From JAWWPG01 sp963820035 (lineage in GTDB: Bacteria > Actinomycetota > Actinomycetes > Propionibacteriales > Nocardioidaceae), in NCBI GenBank assembly GCA_963820035.1, contig CAWFYK010000009.1:558001-622000 (forward strand): DNA of 64,000 bases. The letters are read 5' to 3'. This document shows positions 17,276 through 26,013 of this stretch, piece after piece. The notes below the pieces were generated by a model, which did not search any database, was not told the DNA's origin, and was given only the letters and a program-made list of their open reading frames with translations. Positions within the stretch are counted from its first letter, which is position 1. The number at the start of each line of letters is the position of its first letter. Both the position numbers and the translations under genes were made by a program.

Positions 17276-17997
17276 TCGGCGCCGCTCTGACGCCGGGCCG
17301 CACCGCACGCCCGGGCCACCCGGGCCGCGAACACTCCCGCCCCGAAGCCGTTGTCGATGTTGACGACCGTCACGCCCGGGGCGCACGAGTTGAGCATGGC
17401 CAAGAGGGCCGCGAGCCCACCGAACGACGCGCCGTAGCCCACGCTCGTGGGAACCGCCACGAGGGGCACTCCGCTGAGCCCCCCGACCACCGACGGGAGG
17501 GCTCCTTCCATGCCGGCTACGACGATGAGGCAGTCCGCCGCGACCAGCCGGTCGCGGACTCCCAGCACCCGGTGCAGGCCAGCGACCCCGACGTCGTTGA
17601 TCGGCTCGGCCTCGGCGCCGAACACCTGCACGGTCAGGGCTGCCTCGCGGGCCACCTTGGCATCCGACGTGCCTGCCGCCACCACCGCCACTCGCCCGCT
17701 CGGTGTCGGCAGCGGACCGAGCGTGCAAGCCTGCGCGACGTCGTCGATCCGGGCGTCGGGAAGGCTGGCGCCGACCAGGTCCCGCGCGGCGTCGCCGAGC
17801 CTGGTTGCGAGGACGGCGCGCTCCGGGTGAGCTTCGTGGAGCCGGGTGAGAAGCTCGACCACGTGGTGGGGCGACTTGCCCTCGCCGTAGACCACCTCGG
17901 GGTCGCCGGTCCGGCTTGCCCGCTCGAGGTCGAGACGCGCGTAGCCGAGGTCGAGGACCGGAGCGTCCGTGTCGTAGGTCTCGGAAGGGTTGGTCAT
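17272..17997 (-). CDS. larB: nickel-pincer cofactor biosynthesis protein LarB
   Basis: 241 residues. The PurE-like C-terminal domain is shown by VAVVAAGTSDAKVAREAALT, DVGVAGLHRVL, CLIVVAGMEGALPSVVGG and PTSVGYGASFGG; the N-terminal part begins with a short helix that reads DLGYARLDLERASRTGDPEV. LarB carboxylates and hydrolyses nicotinic acid adenine dinucleotide, the first step to the nickel-pincer cofactor. First gene of a larBC pair; larE and a recognisable lactate racemase are not in the window. Confidence 0.92.
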   Translation of the reverse strand: MTNPSETYDTDAPVLDLGYARLDLERASRTGDPEVVYGEGKSPHHVVELLTRLHEAHPERAVLATRLGDAARDLVGASLPDARIDDVAQACTLGPLPTPSGRVAVVAAGTSDAKVAREAALTVQVFGAEAEPINDVGVAGLHRVLGVRDRLVAADCLIVVAGMEGALPSVVGGLSGVPLVAVPTSVGYGASFGGLAALLAMLNSCAPGVTVVNIDNGFGAGVFAARVARACGAARRQSGAE

Positions 17998-18034
17998 GGG
18001 CCGAATCTAGTCGTCGCGCCGCTAGGCTTCGCCA

Positions 18035-18973
18035 ATGCCTGGAGTCCCGCCCGCTCGCTACGCCTACCTCGGGCCCGCCGGGACGTTCACCGAGCAGGCG
18101 CTGCGCTCGATGCCGGCCGCTCGGCACGCGGAGCTGTTGCCCTGCTCCTCGGTGGCGACCGCCCTCGAGTCGGTGCGCGTGGGCGATGCCGACGGGGCCG
18201 TCGTACCCCTGGAGAACTCCGTCGAGGGCGGCGTCGCGGCGACCCTCGACGAGCTGGCTACCGGCGAGCCGCTGATGATCACCCGCGAGCTGTTGGTCGA
18301 GGTGCAGTTCGCGCTGTTGGCGAAGCCGGGCACCAGGGTCGAGGCCGTGACCCGGGTGGCGACGCATCCGCACGCCGCCGCCCAGTGCCGGCGCTGGCTC
18401 GCGACCCACCTGCCGCACGCGGAGGTGACGCTCGAGTCGTCCACGGCGCAGGCTGCCGCCTTGGTGGCGGCCGTCGACTCGTCGTACGACGCGGCCATCG
18501 CGGCCCCGATCGCCGGCACGACGTATCGCCTGACGGCGCTCGCCACCCAGATCGCCGACCGTGAGGGCGCCGTGACCAGGTTCGTGCTGGTCTCCCGGCC
18601 GGGTCCGCCGCCGCCGGCCACCGGGGCCGACAAGACGTCGCTCGTGGTGTTCATCAGGGACAACCACCCGGGGGCGCTGCTCGAGCTGCTCGAGCAGTTC
18701 GCTGCTCGCGGCGTCGACCTGACCCGGATCGAGTCGCGTCCGACCGGCTCGGCGCTCGGGAAGTACTGCTTCTCGATCGACGCCGAGGGCCATGTGTCCG
18801 ACCCGCGCGTGGGAGAGGCATTGATGGGGCTACGGCGGACCAGCGCCGACGTCCGTTTCCTCGGGTCTTACCCACGCGCCGACAACCAGCGGTCTTCAGA
18901 CCGGATCGGCACCTCGGCGGCAGACTTCGCCGACGCGACCAGCTGGCTCGAGCGGCTCCGCGGCGGCCCCTGA
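18035..18973 (+). CDS. pheA: prephenate dehydratase
   Basis: 312 residues, divergent from larB. Catalytic-domain motifs are YLGPAGTFTEQALRSM at the start, VPLENSVEGGV, and REGAVTRFVLVSR with the essential Thr-Arg-Phe. The C-terminal ACT domain has GALLELLEQFAARGVDLTRI and ESRPTGSALGKYCFSID, the ESRP segment that binds phenylalanine for feedback inhibition. The enzyme turns prephenate into phenylpyruvate. A stand-alone dehydratase without a chorismate mutase domain is usual in actinobacteria. A 22-bp repeat array starts five bases after the stop. Confidence 0.95.
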   Translation: MPGVPPARYAYLGPAGTFTEQALRSMPAARHAELLPCSSVATALESVRVGDADGAVVPLENSVEGGVAATLDELATGEPLMITRELLVEVQFALLAKPGTRVEAVTRVATHPHAAAQCRRWLATHLPHAEVTLESSTAQAAALVAAVDSSYDAAIAAPIAGTTYRLTALATQIADREGAVTRFVLVSRPGPPPPATGADKTSLVVFIRDNHPGALLELLEQFAARGVDLTRIESRPTGSALGKYCFSIDAEGHVSDPRVGEALMGLRRTSADVRFLGSYPRADNQRSSDRIGTSAADFADATSWLERLRGGP

Positions 18974-18977
18974 CCCC

Positions 18978-19089
18978 GCCGAGCCGTCAGGTTGTTCGCG
19001 GTCGAGCCGTCAGGTTGTTCCGGTCGAGCCGTCAGGTTGTTCCGGTCGAGCCGTCAGGTTGTTCCGGTCGAGCCGTCACGTCCTTCCCG
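18978..19089 (+). repeat. 22-bp tandem repeat array A (5 units)
   Basis: Five consecutive units with core GAGCCGTCAGGTTGTTCC, starting directly after the pheA stop codon. The first unit carries one extra base (23 bp); units 2-4 are identical and exactly 22 bp; the fifth diverges at its end (CACGTCCTTCCCG). There are no spacers, so it is not CRISPR-like. The same unit occurs in three other arrays of the window. Confidence 0.95.
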
Positions 19090-19174
19090 ATTCTGAGCAC
19101 GCTCGGCAGTTGTTGCGCAGCGTGCAGGGCGGGTCAATCGCCGATCGGGACGCGCCCGAGACTACGCTTCGGGG

Positions 19175-19645
19175 GTGCCCCTCGGATCGACTGCGCTCAG
19201 CTGGCTGGTCATCCTCGCGCTCGTGCTCTCCATCCTGGCGTTGGTGCTGGGGGCGGTTGCGCCTGCGCGTTCGCATGGTCGCCGCGGCCCGGCCTCTCGC
19301 GGCAGCGGGGGACCCAAACGCATCGCCGGCCTCCGTCGGCGGGCCAAGGACGAACCCTTGTCGCCCGAAGATGTGACAGCCGAACTCCAGGCGCTCAACC
19401 ACGACGCTGCCACCGCGCTTCGCCACGTGGCGGTCATCCGCTACGACGCGTTCGGCGACATGGGTGGCCATCTGTCGTGGTCGGTCGCGCTGCTCGACGA
19501 CAGCGGCTTCGGCGTCGTACTCACCTCGATCCACGGACGCAGCGACTCACGGACCTATGCCAAAAACGTCAGCGACTGGTCATCGACGCAGCAGCTGTCG
19601 CCTGAGGAGGAGGAGTCGATCAGGCTCGCCCGATCGCCGCAGTGA
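19175..19645 (+). CDS. DUF4446 family membrane-anchored protein
   Basis: 156 residues, GTG start. One N-terminal transmembrane helix (WLVILALVLSILALVLGAV) is followed by a basic linker and the conserved block RYDAFGDMGGHLSWSVALLD, then GVVLTSIHGRSDSRTYAK and a C-terminal LSPEEEESI. These are the DUF4446 signatures found in actinobacteria and Firmicutes. The soluble part should be cytoplasmic. No function is known for the family. Confidence 0.88.
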   Translation: MPLGSTALSWLVILALVLSILALVLGAVAPARSHGRRGPASRGSGGPKRIAGLRRRAKDEPLSPEDVTAELQALNHDAATALRHVAVIRYDAFGDMGGHLSWSVALLDDSGFGVVLTSIHGRSDSRTYAKNVSDWSSTQQLSPEEEESIRLARSPQ

Positions 19646-19728
19646 TCCGTCGTGACTTCGCTCGTCCGCACCGCTCGCGGTGACCCGCACCGGTCGCCGC
19701 CACTCTGCCAGAGCTCTAGCCTGTGGTC

Positions 19729-20064
19729 GTGTCCACCTTCATCAAGTCCGTCACGTTCGACTGCGCAGATCCCCTGCGACTCGCCGAGTTCTGGGCCGCG
19801 GCTCTCGGTTCTGACGTCGACGAGGACTCCACCGCCGACAAGGCGTACGTCGAGGCGGCGGGCTGGGGCGGACCCAACCTGTGGTTCGCCGCCGTACCCG
19901 AACCCAAGAGCGCCAAGAACCGCGTCCACTTCGACCTGCGAGCGCCAGGCTCGATCAGCGACGAGGTCACCCGTCTCACGGAGCTGGGTGCGACGACCCT
20001 TCGGGCCGGTGACAGCCTGGTCGTGATGGTCGACCCGGAGGGGAACGAGTTCTGCGTCGAGTAG
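19729..20064 (+). CDS. VOC-family (glyoxalase-like) protein
   Basis: 111 residues from GTG 19729 (GTG 19723 is an alternative). The fold is suggested by TFDCADPLRLAEFWAAALG at the start, NRVHFDLRAP in the middle and VMVDPEGNEFCVE at the end, the usual ending of the Glyoxalase_6 subgroup. These small proteins form dimers and some bind or modify small molecules, including drugs. The substrate is unknown and no partner gene is adjacent. Confidence 0.85.
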   Translation: MSTFIKSVTFDCADPLRLAEFWAAALGSDVDEDSTADKAYVEAAGWGGPNLWFAAVPEPKSAKNRVHFDLRAPGSISDEVTRLTELGATTLRAGDSLVVMVDPEGNEFCVE

Positions 20065-20119
20065 GGCCGGGCGCGAATCGGGTCGAGGCGGGAGGCGGGG
20101 TCCGGTTACGCTCCTCCTG

Positions 20120-20626
20120 ATGCCCAACGACGTTCACCTCGTGGCAGTCGATGCCGAGACGCTGCGAGCCCTGTTCGCGCGCCGCGCCGACTGGACGGCT
20201 TCCCAGCCCGAGCTCGCTGGCCTCGCCTGGCCGGACGAGGACCGGCGGATGCTCGGTTATCGGGTAGCCGCGCTCGATCGCGATCCGATGGCGGCGCCAT
20301 ACCTGCTGCACATCGCCCTGGACGGGGATGGGCGCTTTCTCGGCAGGATCGGCTGCCATGCCGCGCCGGACGAGGACGGTGAGGTGGAGATCGGCTACTT
20401 CGTCTCGCCAGCCGAACGCGGAGACGGCGTCGCCGGGCGTGTGGTCGACCAGTTCCTTCGGTGGCTGCGGGGGCGAGGAGTCGCCAGCGTGCGGGCGACC
20501 GTGGGGCCAGCCAACGAGCACTCACGCAGGATCCTGCACCGCCGCGGTTTTGTTGAGACCGGAACCCAGATCGACGATGAGGACGGCCTGGAACTGGTGT
20601 ATCGCCTGGCCTTCGATCCTGAATGA
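20120..20626 (+). CDS. GNAT-family N-acetyltransferase
   Basis: 168 residues. Motif A is VEIGYFVSPAERGDGVAGRV, followed by ASVRATVGPANEHSRRILHR and GFVETGTQID, the Asn-x-x-Ser segment typical of RimJ/RimL-type acetyltransferases. It may modify the N-terminus of a ribosomal protein or a small molecule. Its stop codon lies inside the first unit of repeat array B, so the array directly adjoins the gene. Confidence 0.87.
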   Translation: MPNDVHLVAVDAETLRALFARRADWTASQPELAGLAWPDEDRRMLGYRVAALDRDPMAAPYLLHIALDGDGRFLGRIGCHAAPDEDGEVEIGYFVSPAERGDGVAGRVVDQFLRWLRGRGVASVRATVGPANEHSRRILHRRGFVETGTQIDDEDGLELVYRLAFDPE

Positions 20627-20720
20627 GGGAACAACGTGACGGTTCGGCGGTAAGAACCTGACGGTTCGGCGGTAAGAACCTGACGGTTCGGCGGTAAGAA
20701 GGTGACGGCTCGGCGGGAAG
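20623..20720 (-). repeat. 22-bp tandem repeat array B (4 units, inverted)
   Basis: Units read GGCGGTAAGAACCTGACGG-TTC on the plus strand, the reverse complement of the array A unit. Four full units run from 20623 to 20710 with exact 22-bp phase, followed by a decayed copy up to about 20720. The first unit contains the TGA stop of the acetyltransferase gene, and the last ends three bases before the stop codon of the convergent lipid kinase gene, so the array fills the whole convergent gap. Confidence 0.93.
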
Positions 20721-20722
20721 GG

Positions 20723-22291
20723 TCAGCGGGGAACCCGGATGAGCAGGACGCCGGGCTCGACCTCGGCGTGGATCTCGGTACCCGACCCCACCGGGTCGCC
20801 GTCGAGCTGCCGAGGCGTCGGATGGGCGGCGGTGAGCACGACCGACTTGCCGGTGAACCGGTCGAGCTTCTCGTCGGTGCGGGGGTGCTTGGTGATCACC
20901 CGCCAGGCGAGCGACACCCACCCGAGGAGCCGGCGCGGTGCGATCACGACGACGTCGATCACCCCGTCGTCGATCAGCGCGTCCGGCAGCAGCGGGATGC
21001 CTGCTGTCAGGCTGCCCACGTTGCCGACGACGACCGTGCGGGCACGCCGATGCACCGGGTCGGCCCCATCGACGCTGATGTCGACCTTGACCGCGGGATA
21101 GCGGATGTTGCGGGCACCGGCGACGAAGTACGCCGACCAGCCCATCCGCTTCTTCAAGGTCTCGGGGACGCCGCCCATGATCGCCGCGTCCAGACCCATG
21201 CCCGCCATGACGGCGAATCGCGTCGTCTCCAGACCGTCACCCTTGATCGTGACCAGGTCGATCGCCCGGTCCTGGCCGCGCAGCACGACGTCGAGCGCCT
21301 GGTCGCGGCCGAGCGGGATGCCGAGGTTGCGGGCCAGCAGGTTCCCGGTGCCGGTGGGGATGACGCCGACGGGGATGCCGGTGCTCGCCATCTCACCGCA
21401 CACGACGCGGACGGTGCCGTCGCCACCGGCGGCCACGACGACGTCGGCTCCGGCGGCGACCGCCGCCCTCGCCATCGACCCGCCACTGTCGTCGATGGTC
21501 GTCTCGAACCACATCGGCTCGTCCCAGCCGGCGGCTCGTGCGGCCCGGGAGACCCGGACCCGGAACGCGTCGGCGTCCAGCTTCACCGGGTTGACCACGA
21601 CCGCAAGCGTCCGCAGATGCTCGGGCATCGACGACCGCCGGTCCTCGAAAGCGCCGGGCGGCGCCGGGTGGACGATCCTGAACGCGGCGCCCAGCAGGTA
21701 GGCGACCAGGATGCCGAGCAGCCAGCCGGCGACCACGTCGCTCGGGTAGTGAGCGCCGAGGACGAGCCGGGACAGCCCCACGACGAAGGCGATCGCCACC
21801 CAGACCGACACGACCACGCCACGGAGGACACCCGGCCGGAGCTGCCGCCAGGTGACGATGACCAGCAACGTCGCCGCGCAGGCGATCTCCGCGGCGTGCC
21901 CCGAGGGGTATGACCAGCCGCTGATCTGGTCGGGGATGGCGGGCCTCGGCCGCTGGATGAGCGCCTTCCCCAACCCCCAGCCGAGCGCCGTCACCGCGAG
22001 CGCGCTGATCAGCCAGAAGGTCGTCCACCATTGCCGGCGTACGGCGAACCCGACCGCCACCAGGGCGAGGACACCCTCCGCCACCCGGGGTTGTCCCATG
22101 AGGCTGACAGCTGTGGACGCGGACATCCAGCCGGTACCCCCGGCACCGTCGTGCAGCCAACGGGTGACCGACCTGTCGAAGCTCATCAGCGGCCCGAACC
22201 GGGTCACCACGAGGATCGTGAGGAGCGCGAGGGGCGCCGCGATGAGACCGGCCACCAGGGCCACGCGACGCTCAGCAGAGGTCTCAGCCAC
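20723..22291 (-). CDS. PAP2 phosphatase-lipid kinase fusion protein
   Basis: 522 residues. The N-terminal half is a membrane PAP2 domain with six hydrophobic segments and the three phosphatase motifs: KALIQRPRP, YPSGHAAEIA and SRLVLGAHYPSD. The C-terminal half is a diacylglycerol-kinase catalytic domain, with VVVAAGGDGTVRVVCGEM (nucleotide-binding GGDGT) and PTGTGNLLARNLGIPLG. One polypeptide therefore combines lipid phosphate removal with lipid phosphorylation. Such fusions occur in several actinobacteria; a role in phospholipid turnover or undecaprenyl recycling is inferred. Confidence 0.92.
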   Translation of the reverse strand: MAETSAERRVALVAGLIAAPLALLTILVVTRFGPLMSFDRSVTRWLHDGAGGTGWMSASTAVSLMGQPRVAEGVLALVAVGFAVRRQWWTTFWLISALAVTALGWGLGKALIQRPRPAIPDQISGWSYPSGHAAEIACAATLLVIVTWRQLRPGVLRGVVVSVWVAIAFVVGLSRLVLGAHYPSDVVAGWLLGILVAYLLGAAFRIVHPAPPGAFEDRRSSMPEHLRTLAVVVNPVKLDADAFRVRVSRAARAAGWDEPMWFETTIDDSGGSMARAAVAAGADVVVAAGGDGTVRVVCGEMASTGIPVGVIPTGTGNLLARNLGIPLGRDQALDVVLRGQDRAIDLVTIKGDGLETTRFAVMAGMGLDAAIMGGVPETLKKRMGWSAYFVAGARNIRYPAVKVDISVDGADPVHRRARTVVVGNVGSLTAGIPLLPDALIDDGVIDVVVIAPRRLLGWVSLAWRVITKHPRTDEKLDRFTGKSVVLTAAHPTPRQLDGDPVGSGTEIHAEVEPGVLLIRVPR

Positions 22292-22459
22292 GGACCTTCT
22301 CGAGTCTCACGACGACGTCTCCTGGGGATGCGGCACGGCAACCGTTCTTGCCTCGAATCTATCCGGCCGCAGGCATCGCCGAGACACCAGACGCATCCTC
22401 GGCCCCGCGAGCCGGAAACTGCGTCGAGGCGGTTCGAGAGCGGCCGATATCCTCGGAGG

Positions 22460-23743
22460 GTGATCGACCTACGACTGCTCCGTGACAACCCCGAGCTTGC
22501 ACGCGAGGCGCAACGCCGCCGGAACGCCTCGCCCGAGCTCGTCGACGAGATCTTGGCGGCCGACGAGGCCCGCCGTTCGTCGATCGCGTCCTTCGAGAAG
22601 CTGCGGGCGGAGCAGAAGTCGCTCGGCCGCGAGATCGCAGGTGCGAGCGGCGACGCGAAGAACGCTTTGCTGGAGCAGACGCGGACACTCGCGACCCAGG
22701 TCAAGGAGGCCGAGTCGGTCCAGACGGAAGCAGAGGCCAGGTTCGCCTCGGCGATGAGCCTGATGCCCAACATCGCCGCCCCCGAGGCGCCGGCCGGAGG
22801 TGAGGAGGACTTCGTCGTCCTCGAGCACGTCGGGGAACCACGGGACTTCGCCGCGGAAGGCTTCGAGCCGCTGGACCATATCGAGCTCGGCCAGCGACTC
22901 GGGGCCATCGACATCGAGCGCGGGGCGAAGGTCTCCGGCGCCCGCTTCTACTACCTCACCGGCGTCGGCGCCGACCTCGAGTTCGCGCTCGTCACCATGG
23001 CGATGGACCAGGCCCGCGCGGCCGGCTTCACCACGATGGTGCCGCCCGCGCTCGTCAAACCGCGGGCCATGGAGGGGACGGGCTTCCTCGGCCAGGCCGC
23101 GGGCGACGTCTACTTCCTGCCCGACGAGGAGCTCTATCTGGTCGGTACGTCGGAGGTGCCGCTTGCGGCGTACCACATGGACGAGATCCTCGACGCCGAC
23201 ACCCTGCCGAGGCGCTACGCGGCGTTCAGCCCCTGCTACCGCAAGGAGGCCGGCTCCTACGGCAAGGACACCCGCGGGATCATCCGGGTGCACTGGTTCG
23301 ACAAGGTGGAGATGTTCACCTACACGACCGTCGAGGAGTCCTACGCCGAGCACCAGCGGCTGTTGGGGTGGGAGAAGGAGTGGCTGGGCAAGCTCGAGCT
23401 GGCCTACCGCGTCATCGACACCGCCGCGGGCGACCTCGGTCTGTCGGCACAACGCAAGTTCGACTGTGAAGCCTGGATCCCGACCCAGGGCCGCTATCGG
23501 GAGCTGAGCTCGACGTCGAACTGCACCGACTTCCAGGCGCGCCGGCTCAACATCCGTGGCCGGTTCGACGACGGCGTCGCCCCGCTGGCCACCCTCAACG
23601 GCACCCTGGTCGCCATCGCCCGCACGGTCGTCGCGATCCTCGAGAACCACCAGCAGGCGGACGGGTCCGTGCGGGTGCCGAAGGCTCTGCAGCCCTACCT
23701 GCAGGGCAAAGAGGTCATCGCGCCAGTGGGCACCGACGCGTGA
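22460..23743 (+). CDS. serS: seryl-tRNA synthetase
   Basis: 427 residues, GTG start with GGAGG five bases upstream. The N-terminal helical arm (IDLRLLRDNPELAREAQRRR onward) forms the coiled coil that grips the long variable arm of tRNA-Ser. Class II motifs follow: motif 2 FSPCYRKEAGSYGKDTRGII, and motif 3 around STSNCTDFQARRLNIRGR. Two tRNA-Ser genes lie about 8 kb downstream. The gene overlaps the following HAD gene (GTGA), a common actinobacterial pair. Confidence 0.97.
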   Translation: MIDLRLLRDNPELAREAQRRRNASPELVDEILAADEARRSSIASFEKLRAEQKSLGREIAGASGDAKNALLEQTRTLATQVKEAESVQTEAEARFASAMSLMPNIAAPEAPAGGEEDFVVLEHVGEPRDFAAEGFEPLDHIELGQRLGAIDIERGAKVSGARFYYLTGVGADLEFALVTMAMDQARAAGFTTMVPPALVKPRAMEGTGFLGQAAGDVYFLPDEELYLVGTSEVPLAAYHMDEILDADTLPRRYAAFSPCYRKEAGSYGKDTRGIIRVHWFDKVEMFTYTTVEESYAEHQRLLGWEKEWLGKLELAYRVIDTAAGDLGLSAQRKFDCEAWIPTQGRYRELSSTSNCTDFQARRLNIRGRFDDGVAPLATLNGTLVAIARTVVAILENHQQADGSVRVPKALQPYLQGKEVIAPVGTDA

Positions 23744-24546
23744 CCTGGAAGCCTCGGCTCGTCGCGCTCGACATCGACGGCACCCTGCTCGACCATCTCG
23801 AGCAGGCGTCACCGGCGGTTGTCGACGCGGTGACCCGGGTGGTCGAGTCGGGCGCCCATGTCGTGCTCGCGACCGGCCGCTCCGTCTTCGGCGTCGACCG
23901 GGTGATGCAGACGCTGGGTCTTGACAGCGGATACGCGGTGGCGAGCAACGGCGCCGTCGTCTTCTCCTACCCGCCCATCGAGGTGTTCTCGGTGGTCACC
24001 TTCGATGCTCGGGCGGCGGTGGAGGCGGTGCTCGAACACGTGCCGGACGCCCTCGTCGCGGTCGAGGTCGTCGGCGACGGCTACCGGGTCAACCGGCACT
24101 TTCCGCACGGCGAGATCACCGGACAGATGTGGGTCGAGTCCATCGACAGCCTGGTAAGCAGGCCTGTGACGAGGGTCATCATCCGTGACCCGCAGTCGTC
24201 GGCGGAGGAGTTCGTCCGACTGGTCTCCTCGCTCGGGCTCCGGGGCACCAACTACTTCGTCGGCTACACCGCCTGGCTGGACCTCGCTCCCGAAGGGATC
24301 TCGAAGGCGTCCGGGCTGGCCCAGGTCGCCGAGCGGCTCGGCGTACGTCGGCCCGACGTCCTCGCGATCGGCGACGGCCGCAACGACCTCGAGATGCTCA
24401 CCTGGGCGGGTCGCGGAGTGGCCATGGGCCAGGCGCCGGACGAGGTGAAGGCAGTGGCGGACGCCGTGACCGGCAGCCTGCCCGAGGACGGGGCGGCGGC
24501 GGAGCTGACGCAATGGTTCCCGGTCACGGAGCGACTCGGCCGCTGA
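23740..24546 (+). CDS. Cof-type HAD hydrolase
   Basis: 268 residues. Motif I is ALDIDGTLLDH with the nucleophilic Asp, motif II lies in VVLATGRS, and motif IV is AIGDGRNDLEMLTWAG. A cap domain of the Cof type (about residues 80-190) sits between motif II and the C-terminal core. These enzymes dephosphorylate sugar phosphates, nucleotides or cofactors. Translational coupling with serS (four-base overlap) is conserved in many actinobacteria, but the link to tRNA charging is unexplained. Confidence 0.9.
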   Translation: MTWKPRLVALDIDGTLLDHLEQASPAVVDAVTRVVESGAHVVLATGRSVFGVDRVMQTLGLDSGYAVASNGAVVFSYPPIEVFSVVTFDARAAVEAVLEHVPDALVAVEVVGDGYRVNRHFPHGEITGQMWVESIDSLVSRPVTRVIIRDPQSSAEEFVRLVSSLGLRGTNYFVGYTAWLDLAPEGISKASGLAQVAERLGVRRPDVLAIGDGRNDLEMLTWAGRGVAMGQAPDEVKAVADAVTGSLPEDGAAAELTQWFPVTERLGR

Positions 24547-24685
24547 GCACGCCGCAGGCGGGCCGCGGGCAAATCCCCTGGCAGTCTGTCCTTCCGAGGT
24601 GATAGGAACAGAGAACGCAGAATTCGCCATCGCCAACGGTCCATCTGTTCAGGTGCGCACCACTACGAACCCGGGGGTCGGCAAC

Positions 24686-25246
24686 ATGAGCGTCGCGACG
24701 CCGTGCGCGGACGACATCCATCTCTATCGCAACCCACTGCTGGAGGAGCCACCAGCGCAGGCAACCGCCAGCGACGACACGTGGGCGGAGTACGAAGCCC
24801 TGGTCAGTCGGGCCCGGGCGTCCTGTGCGTCCTGCCCTCAGCTCGCGGACTGCCTCTATACCGCAGTGGTCCAGACCGACGTCGCGGGTTACGTCGGCTG
24901 CACCACTCCGCAGGAACGGGAGGCGATCCGCGACACGGTCGGCGTCTCCGTGTGCCCTGAGGACATGGACTCCTACTCGGGGGCGCGGGGGCAGCGGCAG
25001 CCGGTGCAGCATGCCGAGGTCGTCCGGCTCCGCGGGCAACACCCCGACGAGTCACTCGAGTGGGTCGCGGAGCGGCTGGGCTGTTCGCTGTCGACCGTGA
25101 AGCGACATCTCCGCCGGGCGCGCGCCGAGGGAGCTCGGGGCCGCTCCGAGCGTCGCGAGTCCGCCGTAGCCCTGCCCACGATGGACGCGGTGTTCGAGGC
25201 CTTCGAGGAGGTCGTCGAGCAAGGTGGCCGGGTGTTGGTCGGCTAG
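24686..25246 (+). CDS. WhiB-like protein with C-terminal helix-turn-helix
   Basis: 186 residues from ATG 24686; an upstream in-frame GTG at 24599 would add 29 residues. Four cysteines in WhiB order are present: one in TPCADD and three in CASCPQLADC, followed by GYVGCTTPQEREAIR where typical WhiB proteins have G(V/I)WGG. After residue about 105 the sequence changes to VVRLRGQHPDESLEWVAERL and GCSLSTVKRHLRRARAEG, a helix-turn-helix. The iron-sulfur part probably senses redox or NO. The stop codon overlaps that of the convergent anti-sigma gene in CTAG. Confidence 0.82.
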   Translation: MSVATPCADDIHLYRNPLLEEPPAQATASDDTWAEYEALVSRARASCASCPQLADCLYTAVVQTDVAGYVGCTTPQEREAIRDTVGVSVCPEDMDSYSGARGQRQPVQHAEVVRLRGQHPDESLEWVAERLGCSLSTVKRHLRRARAEGARGRSERRESAVALPTMDAVFEAFEEVVEQGGRVLVG

Positions 25247-26013
25247 CGAGGCACCTGGACCGCCATCACGGGCTTCGTCGTCGGCTGGGCGGAGCCGCCG
25301 GACGGCTCGACGGTGATGGCGATCTGGTTCGCCGAGAGGGCGGCAGCCGGCAGGGTGACCACAGCGCCGTGTGCGCCGGGCGAGAACGTGCCGGCGGAGG
25401 CGGCCTTGGTGGTGATCGTCCAGACCTGGTAGACCTTGCCGCTCGCCGGAGCCGACATGTCGGACGTCACGAATGCGGCCTGATGCCGACTGTCGGACAG
25501 CACCACAGTGCCGGACCCGCCCGGGACGGGAGCGGAGACGGTCCGCGCGTCGGGGGCGGCGAGTAGCTCGACGAGCTGGTTCTGCGCGCTCGTCGCCTGC
25601 TGCGCGTCATGGCGGCTCTGCAGCGCCCAGCCACCGAACCCGACAGCGAGCAGAACGGCGGCTGCGGCCACGAGGGCGGACACCCGGCTCGGGCGACCCG
25701 GTCTGCGGTCGGCTCGGCTGGTGATCGGGGTGACCTCCGCGGCTGGCTGGCTGGGCTCCTGCGCCGTGTCCTCAGCCGTCACGGGAGGTCGCTCCTGGGT
25801 CACGGTCGCGATCTCGGCCAGCACGGACGACCGCAGTGAGGCGGGTGGCTCGGCCTCGACGGAGCGGGACAGCTTGTTCGTGACTGCCCGCATCTCCAGT
25901 ACGTCCTGCTGGCAGGCGGCACACCCGGCCAGGTGGTTCTCGAACGCGTCGATCTCGTCAGCCATGAGGGCGTCGACCACATAGAGGGCAGCAAGATCGT
26001 GAATGTCGTTCAT
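25243..26013 (-). CDS. rskA: RskA-type anti-sigma factor
   Basis: 256 residues from ATG 26013. The cytoplasmic N-terminus has the zinc-binding anti-sigma motif HLAGCAACQ, then a Pro/Glu-rich linker, one membrane helix near residue 115 (VSALVAAAAVLLAVGFGGWA), and an extracytoplasmic RskA domain with GKVYQVWTI and ANQIAITVEPSGGS. It should hold the sigma factor encoded just upstream (TGATG overlap) at the membrane and release it after regulated proteolysis. This matches the sigK-rskA pair of mycobacteria. Confidence 0.9.
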   Translation of the reverse strand: MNDIHDLAALYVVDALMADEIDAFENHLAGCAACQQDVLEMRAVTNKLSRSVEAEPPASLRSSVLAEIATVTQERPPVTAEDTAQEPSQPAAEVTPITSRADRRPGRPSRVSALVAAAAVLLAVGFGGWALQSRHDAQQATSAQNQLVELLAAPDARTVSAPVPGGSGTVVLSDSRHQAAFVTSDMSAPASGKVYQVWTITTKAASAGTFSPGAHGAVVTLPAAALSANQIAITVEPSGGSAQPTTKPVMAVQVPR

